A stretch of 61,313 nucleotides of DNA from positions 1-61,313 of the forward strand of contig JAKAWV010000018.1 in the NCBI GenBank assembly GCA_021827205.1, given 5' to 3'. Shown here in pieces: positions 33,583 to 46,419 of the stretch (position 1 is the first letter of the stretch; the number at the start of each line of letters is the position of its first letter). Below the pieces are notes generated by a model. It saw nothing but the letters and a program-made list of their open reading frames with translations, did no database searches and was not told where the DNA came from. Made by a program: the position numbers and the translations under genes. Origin of the DNA: Pseudomonadota bacterium (GTDB taxonomy: Bacteria; Pseudomonadota; Gammaproteobacteria; Xanthomonadales; Rhodanobacteraceae).

Positions 33583-33662
33583 TCGCACACGTCGTGCATG
33601 GACGCGTTGCTACACTGCTCGATCTATTCGGCCATCGTGCTGTTGGCCTCTTCCGGATTACC

Positions 33663-35015
33663 ATGAGCGAACTCTGGCAACGATGCCTCACTCGCCTCGA
33701 AGGCGAGTTGGGCAACGATATGCACACTTGGCTGTTGCCGTTGCAGGCGCGCGAAGACAGCGGTGGGCTGCGTTTGTTTGCACCCAACGCCTACACCGTG
33801 GACACGGTGCGCGAGCAGTACCTGACGCGCATCCGCGAGGTGCTGGAGCACCTCGCTGGGCAGCCGGTGCCCGTGCAGTTGGAAGTCGGCAGCGCGCGTG
33901 CGCCTGTCAGTGCAGTTCCTGCCGCCAGCGTCGCGAGCCAAGGCAGCACGGCGGCGCTCGCAAGCAGGGTTTCGGTGGTGGCCGAGGAGACCATCGACAG
34001 CAACCTCGATCCTGCCTATACGTTCGACAATTTCGTCGAGGGCAAACCGAATCAACTCGGCAAGGCGGCGGCCATGCAGGTCGCACAGGCACCCGGCACC
34101 GCCTACAACCCGCTGCTGCTGTATGGCGGTACCGGCTTGGGCAAGACCCATTTGATGCATGCCGCAGGCAATCTGATCGCGCAGTCGCGGCCTGGCGCGC
34201 GCGTGCTCTACCTGCGCTCCGAACAGTTCGTCGGCGCCATGATCGAGGCGCTGCGCAGCAAGAACATGGATGCCTTCAAGCGCCGCTTCCGCGAGGTCGA
34301 TGCGTTGCTGATCGACGATATCCAGTTTTTTGCCGGCAAGAACACCACACAGGAAGAGTTTTTCCATACCTTCAACACCTTGTTCGAAGGCAAGCAGCAA
34401 ATCATCCTCACCTGCGATCGTTATCCGCGTGAGGTGGAAAACCTCGAGCCCCGGCTGAAATCGCGCCTGGGCTGGGGTCTGTCGGTAGCCATCGAGGCGC
34501 CAGATTTCGAGACGCGCGCGGCCATCCTGCTGGCCAAGGCACAGCGCAAGAGCATGGCGCTGCCCGAGGATGTGGCCATGCTGCTGGCACGACGCATCCG
34601 CTCCAACGTGCGCGATCTGGAGGGCGCGCTCAACACCCTCGCGGCACGCGCCAATTTCTTCGGCAAGCCCATCACCCTGGCGTTTGCCGAGGAAACCTTG
34701 CGCGATCTGCTATCCGTGCATCAGCTTGCGGTGACGGTTCCCAACATTCAGAAGATCGTCGCCGATTATTACCAGGTGCGCTTGTCAGATTTACTGTCCA
34801 AGCGCCGAGTGCGCTCCTTGGCGCGGCCACGGCAGTTGGCCATGGCGCTGTCCAAGGAGTTGACCGAGCACAGCTTGCCGGAAATCGGCGAAGCTTTTGG
34901 CGGTCGCGACCACACCACGGTGCTGCATGCTTGCCGGACCATCCGGGGCCTGTGTGAAAAAGATGCGCGCATGCATCAGGATTGGGACAAATTGATCCGT
35001 ATACTCACAGGCTGA
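33663..35015 (+). CDS. dnaA: Chromosomal replication initiator DnaA
   Basis: A 450-residue DnaA. Domain I '[21 protein letters not shown]' is followed by a short linker, the AAA+ domain with Walker A '[10 protein letters not shown]', Walker B 'LLIDDIQFF' and sensor '[10 protein letters not shown]', and domain IV with the DnaA-box-binding signature '[15 protein letters not shown]'. ATG 33663 is chosen as it starts domain I exactly. It binds the boxes in the following intergenic region (35016-35210). Confidence 0.98.
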   Translation: MSELWQRCLTRLEGELGNDMHTWLLPLQAREDSGGLRLFAPNAYTVDTVREQYLTRIREVLEHLAGQPVPVQLEVGSARAPVSAVPAASVASQGSTAALASRVSVVAEETIDSNLDPAYTFDNFVEGKPNQLGKAAAMQVAQAPGTAYNPLLLYGGTGLGKTHLMHAAGNLIAQSRPGARVLYLRSEQFVGAMIEALRSKNMDAFKRRFREVDALLIDDIQFFAGKNTTQEEFFHTFNTLFEGKQQIILTCDRYPREVENLEPRLKSRLGWGLSVAIEAPDFETRAAILLAKAQRKSMALPEDVAMLLARRIRSNVRDLEGALNTLAARANFFGKPITLAFAEETLRDLLSVHQLAVTVPNIQKIVADYYQVRLSDLLSKRRVRSLARPRQLAMALSKELTEHSLPEIGEAFGGRDHTTVLHACRTIRGLCEKDARMHQDWDKLIRILTG

Positions 35016-35210
35016 GATCCTGTGGATAATTCCGCGGGATGACCTGCCGCAGCGTTTATCCACAGGGCAATCCCAGGCAAGGCATCGAATGGACGAGCAA
35101 GAAAAGCGTACAAGTATATGATTTCAAATAACTTCCAAGCTTATCCCCTGTATTCACAGGGCCTACTACAACCACTATAAACCTTCTTGAAAACAGAGAC
35201 GGATCGTCCC
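35016..35210. other. Putative replication origin (oriC) between dnaA and dnaN
   Basis: Two perfect DnaA boxes lie in opposite orientations: TGTGGATAA (35021-35029) and TTATCCACA (35056-35064). Two looser matches, TTATCCCCT (35141-35149) and GTATTCACA (35150-35158), each match 7 of 9. Between them an AT-rich patch (about 35108-35140) could be the unwinding element. The same location serves as origin in Pseudomonas and is predicted in Xanthomonas. Confidence 0.8.
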
Positions 35211-36317
35211 ATGCGCGCAAGTCTGAGCCGCGAAACCCTGCTTCAACCGCTGCAGCGAATCATCAGTGTGGTCGAGCGACGCCAGACCATGCCGGTGCTG
35301 GCACACGTACTGGTCGAGGTGGATGCCCAACAGCAACTGACCATGACCGGAACCGACATGGAGGTAGAGATGATCGGCAGCACGGCGACTGAAAGCGCCG
35401 AAGCCGGCGTGTGCACACTGCCTGCGCGCAAACTCTACGACTTGGTCCGCGCATTGCCAGAAGGCTCTCGCATCGAGATCAAACTGGAAGGCGAGCGCGT
35501 TTTGCTGCGTGCCGGACGTAGTCGCTACACCTTGGTCACTCTTCCAGCCGCCGATTTCCCCACACTGGATAGCATTGAAGTCACCGACCGCCTGCGTACC
35601 ACCGAGTCTGACTTGAAGGTGCTGATCGAGCGCACCCAGTTCGCCATGGCCAACCAGGATGTGCGCTATTACCTCAACGGCATGTTGTTCGACATGCAAG
35701 CCGGCACGTTGCGTTGTGTGGCCACTGATGGCCATCGCCTGGCCATGGCCGAGGCAGCGCTTCCGGCGGGCACCAGCCAGACGCGCCGGCAATCGATCGT
35801 GCCGCGCAAGGGTGTACTGGAGTTGGCTGGCTTGTTGGAGTCCAGCGATGCCGAGGTGGAGCTTGAATTCGCACGCAACCATTTGCGCCTGCGTCGCCCC
35901 GGGTTGCGTTTCACCTCGAAATTGATCGACGGTAAGTTCCCAGATTACGAGACCGTGCTGCCGATCGGGGCGGATAAATTGGTCACGGTCAACCGCAATA
36001 CGCTACGCGAAACACTGCAACGTGCGGCCATCCTCGCCAACGAAAAATATCGTGGCGTGAAGCTTGAATTCAGCCCTGGTCGCATGCGCATCGTTGCGCA
36101 CAACCCCGAGCAGGAAGAGGCCGTCGAAGAACTCGAGGTCGAGACCGTGGTGGATGAACTTGCCGTGGGCTTCAACGTTGGCTATCTGCTTGATGCGCTC
36201 GGGTCGCTGCGCGGGGAGCAAGTATTGCTGCGCTTGCGCGATGCGCAGTCAAGCTGCTTGCTGGAAGGGCTTCCCGACGAGCGTGCGCGCCACGTCATCA
36301 TGCCGTTGCGGCTCTGA
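35211..36317 (+). CDS. dnaN: DNA polymerase III subunit beta (sliding clamp)
   Basis: A 368-residue beta clamp, the usual length. Seen: 'SLSRETLLQPLQRIISVVERR', 'GTDMEVEMIG' in domain I, 'YLNGMLFDMQAGTLRCVATDGHRLAMAE' in domain II, and 'LLEGLPDERARHVIMPLRL', the family's C-terminal end (x-MPxRL). ATG 35211 gives MRASLSRETL; an in-frame TTG at 35187 is not needed. First gene after oriC, followed by recF and gyrB. Confidence 0.97.
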   Translation: MRASLSRETLLQPLQRIISVVERRQTMPVLAHVLVEVDAQQQLTMTGTDMEVEMIGSTATESAEAGVCTLPARKLYDLVRALPEGSRIEIKLEGERVLLRAGRSRYTLVTLPAADFPTLDSIEVTDRLRTTESDLKVLIERTQFAMANQDVRYYLNGMLFDMQAGTLRCVATDGHRLAMAEAALPAGTSQTRRQSIVPRKGVLELAGLLESSDAEVELEFARNHLRLRRPGLRFTSKLIDGKFPDYETVLPIGADKLVTVNRNTLRETLQRAAILANEKYRGVKLEFSPGRMRIVAHNPEQEEAVEELEVETVVDELAVGFNVGYLLDALGSLRGEQVLLRLRDAQSSCLLEGLPDERARHVIMPLRL

Positions 36318-36375
36318 CCGTCCCGACACCCATGATGCGGGGACGCGGCTGGGGCCAACGCTTGCGTGATGACCG

Positions 36376-37440
36376 ATGCGTATCCTGCGCTTGAATCTGG
36401 CGCAACTGCGCTGCTTTGAATCACTATCGATCGTCCCGGCTGCTGGCATCAATCTCCTGCAGGGTGCCAATGGCAGCGGCAAAACCAGCGTGCTTGAGGC
36501 GCTGTTTCTATTGTCTCACGGCCGCTCGTTTCGTCCCGGAGGCAGCCAAGCCTTGATCCGGCGCGGGCAGTTGGAGTGCACCGTCTACGCTGAACTCGAC
36601 GAGGGTAGCCAAACGCATCGCCTCGGCCTGGCGCGCAGCGCGCATGGTTGGCAGGCGCGCATCGATGCGCGGCCGGTGTCGCGCTTGTCCAGCTTGTTAG
36701 TGCACTGCGCGGCCATTTGCATCGAGCCAGGCAGTCATGACTTGATCGCTGGTCCGGCCGAGTTTCGGCGCCGCTTTATGGATTGGGGTGTGTTCCACGT
36801 GGAACCTGCGTTCCTGGAAGCATGGCAGAACTATCGGCGATGCTTGCAACAGCGCAATTCTTTGTTGCGCAGGAACGGCGACAGCGCGCAACTAGCGGTG
36901 TGGGAGCAAGGCATGGATGGTGCTGCCGTGCGACTGGATGAACAACGCCGCGCATACCTGGGCCGTCTGCGCATCCGGCTGTTGGAGCACCTTGCCCGCT
37001 GGCTGCCGGAACTCGGAGCGCCGATGTTGCGTTATCAGCGCGGCTGGGCTGCGGAGACCGCGTTGATCGATGTATTGGCGGCGCATCGAATTCGGGACCG
37101 GGAGCAAGGGCATACACGGCAGGGTCCGCATCGCGCAGATTGGTTGCTGGGATTCGAGCAGGCGCCGGAACGACATCAACTTTCACGCGGACAAACCAAG
37201 CTCGCAGCACTGGCCTGTCTGCTGGCGCAGTTCGAGGTGTTTCGCGAACTCCGCGGCGCGACGCCGTTGCTGCTTCTGGATGACCTTGCTGCCGAGCTGG
37301 ATGCAACCCATTTGGAGCAAATAGTGTCCTACCTGCAAAACAGTGGCGCACAAGCTTGGATCACCGGCACCGACTTTCCGAGTCGCTGCCAACCCGGCAT
37401 GCGGGTGTTCCACGTGGAGCACGGCACGCTCCGCGCTTGA
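36376..37440 (+). CDS. recF: DNA replication and repair protein RecF
   Basis: A 354-residue SMC-like ATPase that loads RecA at gaps with RecO and RecR. It starts 'MRILRLNLAQLRCFESLSI', with Walker A 'LLQGANGSGKTSVLEALFLL', the signature 'QLSRGQTKLAALACLLAQ' (seen as HQLSRGQTK) and Walker B 'PLLLLDDLAAELDA'. Normal length; it lies between dnaN and gyrB as in most gammaproteobacteria. Confidence 0.96.
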   Translation: MRILRLNLAQLRCFESLSIVPAAGINLLQGANGSGKTSVLEALFLLSHGRSFRPGGSQALIRRGQLECTVYAELDEGSQTHRLGLARSAHGWQARIDARPVSRLSSLLVHCAAICIEPGSHDLIAGPAEFRRRFMDWGVFHVEPAFLEAWQNYRRCLQQRNSLLRRNGDSAQLAVWEQGMDGAAVRLDEQRRAYLGRLRIRLLEHLARWLPELGAPMLRYQRGWAAETALIDVLAAHRIRDREQGHTRQGPHRADWLLGFEQAPERHQLSRGQTKLAALACLLAQFEVFRELRGATPLLLLDDLAAELDATHLEQIVSYLQNSGAQAWITGTDFPSRCQPGMRVFHVEHGTLRA

Positions 37441-37457
37441 AGCTGGACAACTGCTAG

Positions 37458-39929
<2,472 letters not shown>

Positions 39930-39954
39930 CAGACGCGTGCAAGCGCGCGGCCTT

Positions 39955-39984
39955 GGCCGGAGTGGTGCGGGCCGGAGTGGTGCG
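39955..39984 (+). repeat. 15-bp tandem duplication after gyrB
   Basis: GGCCGGAGTGGTGCG occurs twice head to tail (39955-39969, 39970-39984) in the gyrB-TPR gene gap. Probably a slippage duplication; no clear terminator is seen in this gap. Confidence 0.8.
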
Positions 39985-40110
39985 CGATGGCGTGTGTAAT
40001 CGTATGCAACGCATGCCTGCCGCGGCGCAACTTGGCGGAATGCGCGCCAGCGATTACGCTTCATATCCCCACCGCGCACGCTGCGGCGTCCTCTCCTCCG
40101 CGAGGTCTGC

Positions 40111-41388
40111 ATGAAAGTTCGTTCCCTGCCCAATCTGCTGTTGTTGCTGGCCTTGGCCTTGATAGCCGTTGGTGCCACCAATGCCAAGGACGCCAAGAAG
40201 GCGCCGGAGTATCCCAACGCCAAGCGTGAGCAGCCGCAGAACGACCTGCGCAGCGAGCGCGAGCAGCGTCTGCTGCAGGACGGCTTCAATGCCCTCAACA
40301 GCAAGGATGACGCCAAGGCCACGGGCGATCTCAACAAGGTACTGAAGGATTCATCCAGCAAGTACGCCAAGGCCATGGCGCTGCGCGGCCTGGCCCAGAT
40401 CCAGATGAATGCTGGCAACATCAAGGCCGCGATACCACTGTTGCAGCAGGCACTGGATCTGAATTCGCTGCCCAACGACGATTACTTCGACACCATGCTC
40501 ACCATCGCCCAGATCCAGGCGCAGGACGAGCAGTGGCAGCCGGCGCTGACCACGCTGCAAAAGTGGATGACCGAGGGTCGCAAGCAATCCGGCGCGGCCT
40601 ATGCGCTGGAAGGCAATATCTACTACCGGCTCAACCAGTACCAGAATGCCATTGGGGCAATGAAACAAGCGCTGGCGCTGAAGCCCGATGCCCCGGACTC
40701 ATGGAACCAGTTGTTGATGGCCAGCTACTTCGGCCTCAACGATTACAGTCAGGCGGCCAAGCTGGAAGAAGCCGTCGTGGCGAAAAATCCCGATGACAAG
40801 GCTGCGGTCAAGAATCTGGTCAGCGTTTATATCCAGGCCAAGGAGCCCGACAAGGCGCTCAAGGTCATGGCTGCAGCCAAAGCGCGCGGGCTCTACACCA
40901 CCAACGATGACTACATCAATCTGGCCAAGATGTACTTGTATATCGCACAGAACCAAGACAACCCCAAGCCCAACGCGCTGCAAGCCGCCGCGGTGGTGCA
41001 GGAGGGTCTGAACAAGAAGATCGTCACGCCGAGCCTGGAGGCCTACAAGCTGCTCGGCGACGCAGACTACGTCGCTGGCGAGCAGGACAAGGCCATGGCC
41101 GCTTGGACCAAGGCCTCGCCTTATGCGAAGGACGGTGATATGGACTTCATGCGTGCGCAGTTGCTGATCCAGGATCAAAAATTCACCGCGGGACGCAGCT
41201 TGATGCAGACAGCGCTCAAGCGTGGTGTCAAACGTGTGGGCGCGGCGTGGGCGCTGATCGGCAATGCCGACCTCGCGCTGAAGGATCGCAAGGCCGCGAC
41301 GGCCGCATTCGAGAAGGCCGCGCAAGATCCCGAAACGCGTGCCGCCGCCGAAAAAGTGCTCAAGCAATTGCGCGGCGGCAAGAAATAA
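40111..41388 (+). CDS. Periplasmic tetratricopeptide-repeat protein upstream of tonB
   Basis: A 425-residue exported TPR protein. Signal peptide 'MKVRSLPNLLLLLALALIAVGATNA', then tandem TPR helices ('YAKAMALRGLAQIQMNAGN', 'YALEGNIYYRLNQYQNAIGA', 'SWNQLLMASYFGLNDY') and a Lys-rich C-terminus 'LKQLRGGKK'. Its place just before tonB-exbB-exbD-exbD recalls TPR partners of Ton systems in Vibrio (TtpC-linked loci) and Xanthomonas, so it may tune or extend TonB; this is inferred from position. Confidence 0.85.
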   Translation: MKVRSLPNLLLLLALALIAVGATNAKDAKKAPEYPNAKREQPQNDLRSEREQRLLQDGFNALNSKDDAKATGDLNKVLKDSSSKYAKAMALRGLAQIQMNAGNIKAAIPLLQQALDLNSLPNDDYFDTMLTIAQIQAQDEQWQPALTTLQKWMTEGRKQSGAAYALEGNIYYRLNQYQNAIGAMKQALALKPDAPDSWNQLLMASYFGLNDYSQAAKLEEAVVAKNPDDKAAVKNLVSVYIQAKEPDKALKVMAAAKARGLYTTNDDYINLAKMYLYIAQNQDNPKPNALQAAAVVQEGLNKKIVTPSLEAYKLLGDADYVAGEQDKAMAAWTKASPYAKDGDMDFMRAQLLIQDQKFTAGRSLMQTALKRGVKRVGAAWALIGNADLALKDRKAATAAFEKAAQDPETRAAAEKVLKQLRGGKK

Positions 41389-41538
41389 CTCAAGAACCAG
41401 GCCCGGGCCTCGTTTGAGGCTGAACGCGCGCTATACACAGTCATGGTTCTCGTGTACTGTGGCGGGCTTTCGAACCCTCGTGACGCAAGCCAAGGTCGCG
41501 CGGGGCCCGGCGATGAAGCACTCAGCATTGTTGGTTGA

Positions 41539-42204
<666 letters not shown>

Positions 42205-42239
42205 CCGAACCCGTCCACGTTTGCTCAAAGGGTAGTGTC

Positions 42240-43049
42240 ATGCTGCAAGAAGCCTCCACCTCCTCGTTGGCCGCCCAGGGCGCAGCCATTCCTCCTTCCG
42301 GCGCGCCGCTGCCGACGCTGAGCGGCAACGCCAACGCCCATGCGCTGCAACAGGCCGGTTTTGACCAGTTGATCCACAACTTCGACTGGTTGGGATGGCT
42401 GGTCTTCATCGTGCTGATCGTGATGTCGATCCTGTCCTGGTACTACATCATTCTCAACCTCATCAAGAACAGCGCGTTGCGTTCACGCATGAACAAGGTG
42501 ATTGATGCGTTCTGGCATACACCTTCGCCGCAGGATGCGATTCGCGCCATGGAGGCGCAGCCGCCCTCCGAACCATTTTCCAAGATCGCTCTGGACTGCG
42601 CGCAGGCGGCCTCGCACCACCAGAAAGCCGAGGGTGGCGCCATCGCGCAAACGCTGAGCCGCTCCGAGTTCGTCGATCGCGCGCTGCGTCAAGCCGTGGC
42701 CCGCGAGAGCATGCGCCTTGAAACCGGCCTGACCCTGCTGGCCACCGTCGGCTCGGCCGCGCCCTTCGTCGGTCTGCTGGGCACGGTGTGGGGCATTTAC
42801 CACGCCCTGATCGCTATCGGTGCATCCGGCAACGCATCAATTGGCGCGGTGGCGGGTCCGGTGGGTGAAGCATTGATCATGACCGCGATGGGCCTTGGTA
42901 CCGCCATTCCTGCCGTGTTCGCCTACAACTTCTTCGTGCGCATGAATCGCGTGACCTACGCCAAGTTCGACGAATTCGCGCATGACCTGCACGACTTCTT
43001 CGCCACCGGTGCGCGCGTCGGCGAAATTGCTGCTCCGGCCAAGAAGTAA
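42240..43049 (+). CDS. exbB: Biopolymer transport protein ExbB (MotA/TolQ/ExbB family)
   Basis: A 269-residue proton-channel subunit. Three spans: about residues 51-72 ('WLGWLVFIVLIVMSILSWYYI'), then after a cytoplasmic loop the pair with 'LLATVGSAAPFVGLLGTVWGIYHALIAIG' and 'EALIMTAMGLGTAIPAVFAYNFF', the diagnostic ExbB/TolQ motifs. ATG 42240 lies 36 nt after tonB. An N-terminal Ala/Ser/Pro extension is longer than in E. coli ExbB. Confidence 0.95.
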   Translation: MLQEASTSSLAAQGAAIPPSGAPLPTLSGNANAHALQQAGFDQLIHNFDWLGWLVFIVLIVMSILSWYYIILNLIKNSALRSRMNKVIDAFWHTPSPQDAIRAMEAQPPSEPFSKIALDCAQAASHHQKAEGGAIAQTLSRSEFVDRALRQAVARESMRLETGLTLLATVGSAAPFVGLLGTVWGIYHALIAIGASGNASIGAVAGPVGEALIMTAMGLGTAIPAVFAYNFFVRMNRVTYAKFDEFAHDLHDFFATGARVGEIAAPAKK

Positions 43050-43094
43050 GAATCCGCGCAAGCAGAGGCTAGAGGCAGAGGAGAGGATCGACCC

Positions 43095-43514
43095 ATGGCA
43101 ATGAGCAGCGGAGGGGGCGCCAATAGTGGTGCTCCGATGTCCGAAATCAACGTCACCCCGCTGGTGGACGTGATGTTGGTGTTGTTGATCATCTTCATGA
43201 TCACCGCGCCACTGGCCGCACATCAAATCAAGGTTGAACTGCCTATTGCCAGCCCAACGACGAATCCGGTCCAAAATGGCGGGTCAGTCGACTTGGCGGT
43301 CAGGAACGATGGCGCCATGTACTGGAACGACTCGCCGGTGACGCAGAACGAGATGCGCGCGCGCTTCGCCGTGGAAGCGGCCAAGAACCCGCAGCCCGAG
43401 ATTCACCTGCGCGCCGATCGCTCGATCCGTTTCAAGGAAGTCTCCAAGATCCTGACGGACGCCAAGCAGTCGGGCATCATCAAGATCGGCTTTGTCACCA
43501 CCGGCAAAAACTGA
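43095..43514 (+). CDS. exbD: Biopolymer transport protein ExbD, copy 1
   Basis: A 139-residue ExbD: a short cytoplasmic N-terminus, one span with the proton-carrying Asp ('PLVDVMLVLLIIFMITAPLAA') and a periplasmic domain with 'LRADRSIRFKEVSKILTDAKQSGIIKIGFVT'. It shares the 'SEINVTPLVDVMLVLLIIFM' core with the next gene but differs throughout the periplasmic part. Confidence 0.94.
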   Translation: MAMSSGGGANSGAPMSEINVTPLVDVMLVLLIIFMITAPLAAHQIKVELPIASPTTNPVQNGGSVDLAVRNDGAMYWNDSPVTQNEMRARFAVEAAKNPQPEIHLRADRSIRFKEVSKILTDAKQSGIIKIGFVTTGKN

Positions 43515-43571
43515 GTCCGTACCGCAGGCGCGCGTGCAGCGCAGCCCGCCCGGAGCATGAGGTAGCGAGCA

Positions 43572-43997
43572 ATGGCTTTCAGCAGCAAGAGTGGCGGCAG
43601 CAGCAGCCCCATGTCGGAGATCAACGTTACGCCGCTGGTCGACGTGATGCTGGTATTGCTGATCATTTTCATGATCACCGCACCATTGCTGACGCATCGC
43701 ATCCGCATCGACCTGCCGCAGCCCAACCGCAATGTGCAGCCGCCGCTCAATCCGCCGGAGCCGATCAAGCTGCAGATTCGCGCCGACGGCTCGATTTTCT
43801 GGAACAGCCTGCCGGTGACGATCTCCGAACTGAAGGCACAGTTGGCGGTTACGGCGGTCAAGAATCCGCAACCCGAGCTGCAGATCAACGCCTCGCCCAA
43901 CGTCGAATACCAGAACGTCGCCGTGGTGCTGGCCGATGCCAAGAGGGCTGGGCTGGAAAAGATCGGCTTCGAAAACATCGATCAGGGCGGGGGCTAA
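43572..43997 (+). CDS. exbD: Biopolymer transport protein ExbD, copy 2
   Basis: A 141-residue second ExbD with the same membrane segment ('TPLVDVMLVLLIIFMITAPLL') and a diverged periplasmic domain ('LQINASPNVEYQNVAVVLADAKRAGLEKIGFEN'). In Xanthomonas campestris the equivalent exbD2 is dispensable for iron uptake but needed for other functions; by analogy the two copies here may serve different receptors. Confidence 0.94.
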   Translation: MAFSSKSGGSSSPMSEINVTPLVDVMLVLLIIFMITAPLLTHRIRIDLPQPNRNVQPPLNPPEPIKLQIRADGSIFWNSLPVTISELKAQLAVTAVKNPQPELQINASPNVEYQNVAVVLADAKRAGLEKIGFENIDQGGG

Positions 43998-44023
43998 GCC
44001 GTCAGACAAGATGTTGCATCCGC

Positions 44024-44045
44024 AAGGGCGCCACGCGGCGCCCTT
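44024..44045. terminator. Hairpin between exbD copy 2 and pdxJ
   Basis: A perfect 9-bp stem AAGGGCGCC (44024-44032)/GGCGCCCTT (44037-44045) with a 4-nt ACGC loop lies between two convergent genes. Only short T-runs follow (TTTGCGTTTGCG), so it may work as a shared but leaky terminator. Confidence 0.65.
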
Positions 44046-44073
44046 TGCGTTTGCGCTGCGCACCCCCAACCGC

Positions 44074-44820
44074 TCAGTCGCGCAGCAATACCAGATAAGC
44101 GCGCACGGTGGGGGCGAGGCCCGCGTACAGGGCTTCGCCGATCAGGGCGTGGCCGATCGAGACTTCCGCCAGATTGGGAATGGCCGTGCGCAAAAGCAGC
44201 AGGTTGCGCTGATCCAGATCATGCCCGGCATTGACCATCAGCCCCGCCGCGTGTGCCGCCTGCGCCGTGTGCACACAGGCATCCAGCGCGTCGCTGCAAT
44301 CTCCCGCGATGCAGGCTTCGGCATAGGGGCCGGTGTAGATTTCGATGCGTGCCACGCCGATGCCGGCCAACGCCGTGAAATCCGTAGCGCCGGCATCCAC
44401 GAAAACTGAAACGCGTCCAGCGTGCGCGCGTAGCGCCGCGACCAGCGGCTGCAGTTTGACGATATCGCCGGGCAGCGCGAAGCCATGGTCCGAGGTGAGC
44501 TGCGCATCGCCATCCGGCACCAGGGTCACTTGCGCAGGGTGCGTGGCGCGCACCAGTTCAAGCAGGCCGGGATAAGCCCCGCGCGGTGGCGCGAACGGGT
44601 TACCCTCGATGTTGTATTCCACCCTGCCATGGCACAGCTCCGCCAGCTGCAAAACATCCCGTGGGCGGATATGGCGCAGATCCGGGCGCGGGTGCACGGT
44701 GATGCCCTGCGCGCCGGACTCGATGCAAGTGCGCGCAGCCTGCAGGACAGAGGGTTCATCGCCGCCGCGCGAATTGCGCAACACCGCGATCTTATTGACG
44801 TTGACGCTGAGCTGGGTCAT
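44074..44820 (-). CDS. pdxJ: Pyridoxine 5'-phosphate synthase
   Basis: A 248-residue PdxJ that closes the pyridine ring of vitamin B6. Seen: '[20 protein letters not shown]', '[23 protein letters not shown]' (phosphate/substrate binding), 'EYNIEGNP', 'VTLVPD', 'RVSVFVDA', 'IEIYTGPYA', '[15 protein letters not shown]' and '[17 protein letters not shown]'. ATG 44820 ([10 protein letters not shown]) matches family starts better than an in-frame start at 44847. Its place after exbD2 is shared with Xanthomonas. Confidence 0.95.
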   Translation of the reverse strand: MTQLSVNVNKIAVLRNSRGGDEPSVLQAARTCIESGAQGITVHPRPDLRHIRPRDVLQLAELCHGRVEYNIEGNPFAPPRGAYPGLLELVRATHPAQVTLVPDGDAQLTSDHGFALPGDIVKLQPLVAALRAHAGRVSVFVDAGATDFTALAGIGVARIEIYTGPYAEACIAGDCSDALDACVHTAQAAHAAGLMVNAGHDLDQRNLLLLRTAIPNLAEVSIGHALIGEALYAGLAPTVRAYLVLLRD

Positions 44821-44885
44821 GGCATTATCCAAGGCCGGCGCCGGCAAGCATGCCAGTGATTGGCATGCACCAAAACACGCCCAGC

Positions 44886-44913
44886 AAAAAAAAGCGCGCC
44901 AGTAGCGCGCTTT
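44886..44913 (-). terminator. Intrinsic terminator of the permease-ATPase-PPTase operon
   Basis: On the minus strand AAAGCGCGC pairs with GCGCGCTTT (44891-44913) around a 5-nt loop and runs into T8 (44886-44893). It lies ~140 nt after the phosphopantetheinyl transferase stop. A second perfect stem without a T-run, GCATGCCA/TGGCATGC (44848-44868), lies between it and pdxJ. Confidence 0.85.
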
Positions 44914-45052
44914 GAATCCGTGTCACACCAGTTACGTCTCGCGGTACGGTCACGGCAGGAGATGCGTAACTGAGAGTGTGGTGCCAGCCGAAAAGTTCCG
45001 CCCGGCACCGCGCAAGCCCCGCAGGGCCGGCAGATCCGCGCAGCCACGTCGG

Positions 45053-45664
45053 TCAGTCAGCCGTTTCCATCAAACGAATCAATCGTTCCGGACCACACCA
45101 TGCGATATGCCCAATCAGCGGTGCGGGCAGCGCCAGGCGGTGGAGTTGCCAAGCCGCAGCCGGCGCCAATGCACCCGCAAATCGATGGACGTCCCAGCCC
45201 GACGCGCGCCAAGCCATGCCTACCCTGGCGAGGCCATAGCTGATGCCGACGCCAGCCGCTTTCAGCACCGCTTCCTTGGCGGTCCACAGCGCGTAAAACG
45301 CCTGCAAGCGTTCGGCCTCGGGGAGGCTGTGCAAGATGTCCGTTTCGGCGGCGGTGAAGTGGCGCTGCGCCAGCGCCAACAATCGCGGTCGCGGTCGCGG
45401 CGATTCCAGATCCACGCCCACGGCTTGCGCATGCGCCAGCACCAACAGCGCCCAGCCGCCGCTGTGACTGAGGCTGAAGTGCCAGTCGTTGAGCGCGCCA
45501 CCGAGTTGCGGCTTGCCGCGCGCGTCGCGCACGATCAGCAGTACGGCGGGGTCCACCTCGAGCGCTACGGCCAGCGTGGCGCGCACCCAAACCCAACCGC
45601 TGGCGGCCGACCATGGCGTCAGCCAACAATGGATCGTTGTGCGCGAGCTGAACATGGCGCTCAT
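45053..45664 (-). CDS. 4'-phosphopantetheinyl transferase (Sfp type)
   Basis: A 203-residue Sfp/AcpT-like enzyme that loads phosphopantetheine onto carrier proteins. The magnesium/CoA motifs are clear: 'DWHFSLSHSGGWALLVLA', 'AVGVDLESPRPRPRLL' (the vGxDxE motif) and 'FYALWTAKEAVLKAAGVGI' (the W.xKEA.xK motif). Its start overlaps the ABC ATPase stop (ATGA). No carrier-protein, PKS or NRPS gene lies in this window, so its target is elsewhere. Confidence 0.9.
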   Translation of the reverse strand: MSAMFSSRTTIHCWLTPWSAASGWVWVRATLAVALEVDPAVLLIVRDARGKPQLGGALNDWHFSLSHSGGWALLVLAHAQAVGVDLESPRPRPRLLALAQRHFTAAETDILHSLPEAERLQAFYALWTAKEAVLKAAGVGISYGLARVGMAWRASGWDVHRFAGALAPAAAWQLHRLALPAPLIGHIAWCGPERLIRLMETAD

Positions 45665-46419
45665 CCTGCATCCCCTGAGCCGGCCGGAGTCGCCGTGGCT
45701 GCTCCCAGTACCTGCAATAAATCATGTCCCTGCCCGGCCAGCGCAGCGAGCTCATCGCGTCGCCACATGCCAACAATACGTCCTGCTTGCAATAGCAACA
45801 GGCGGTCGGCAAAACGTGCGGCATGCTCCACGGCATGCGTCACCAACAGCACCGCGGCACCGTGCGCGCAGCGCGCGCGCAACTGCGCCTCGGCAGCGAC
45901 CAAGCCCGCAGCATCCAGGCCGCTCAACGTTTCATCCAGCACGAGCAGACGCGGACTGCCCAGCATGCCCAGCACCAAGCCGAGCTTCTGCCGCATGCCC
46001 AGGGAATAACGACCCAGCGGCTGCGCCAACAGGGTCGCATCCATGCCCAGCGCCAGCAGCAAGGGCGCGGCGGCCAGCGCGTGATCAGGCTGGCCCTGGG
46101 CGCGCGCGAACAATTGCACGCATTCGTTGCCGCTGAGTTCCAGCGGCAACAGCCAGTGGTTGACCGCCATGCCGAGCGCGCTGCGGCTGGCCGGGTGCGC
46201 GCTGTCCACGCGCGCGCCGTCGAGCCGCACAGAACCCGCCTGGGGCCGCATCAACCCGGCCACACAACGCGCCAACGTGGTCTTGCCGGCGCCGTTGGCG
46301 CCCAGCAGCGCGACGATTTCGCCGCTGGCAATACTTATATCGACGGCATCGAGAATGCGTTGAGCGCCGCGTCCGACGCACAATCCGCGTACCTCCAGCA
46401 ACGGTGGCGCGGAGTTCAT
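45661..46419 (-). CDS. ABC transporter ATP-binding protein
   Basis: A 252-residue ATPase: Walker A 'LLGANGAGKTTLARC', Q-loop region 'NHWLLPLELSGNE', a signature variant 'RYSLGMRQKLGLVLG', Walker B 'LLVLDETLSGLDA' and switch His in 'LLVTHAVEHA'. The 'SLGMRQK' signature is the CcmA/NatA-like form used by exporters of the ABC-2 group. ATG 46419 overlaps the upstream stop (ATGA); an in-frame GTG at 46425 is possible. Partner of the membrane protein encoded before it. Confidence 0.9.
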   Translation of the reverse strand: MNSAPPLLEVRGLCVGRGAQRILDAVDISIASGEIVALLGANGAGKTTLARCVAGLMRPQAGSVRLDGARVDSAHPASRSALGMAVNHWLLPLELSGNECVQLFARAQGQPDHALAAAPLLLALGMDATLLAQPLGRYSLGMRQKLGLVLGMLGSPRLLVLDETLSGLDAAGLVAAEAQLRARCAHGAAVLLVTHAVEHAARFADRLLLLQAGRIVGMWRRDELAALAGQGHDLLQVLGAATATPAGSGDAG

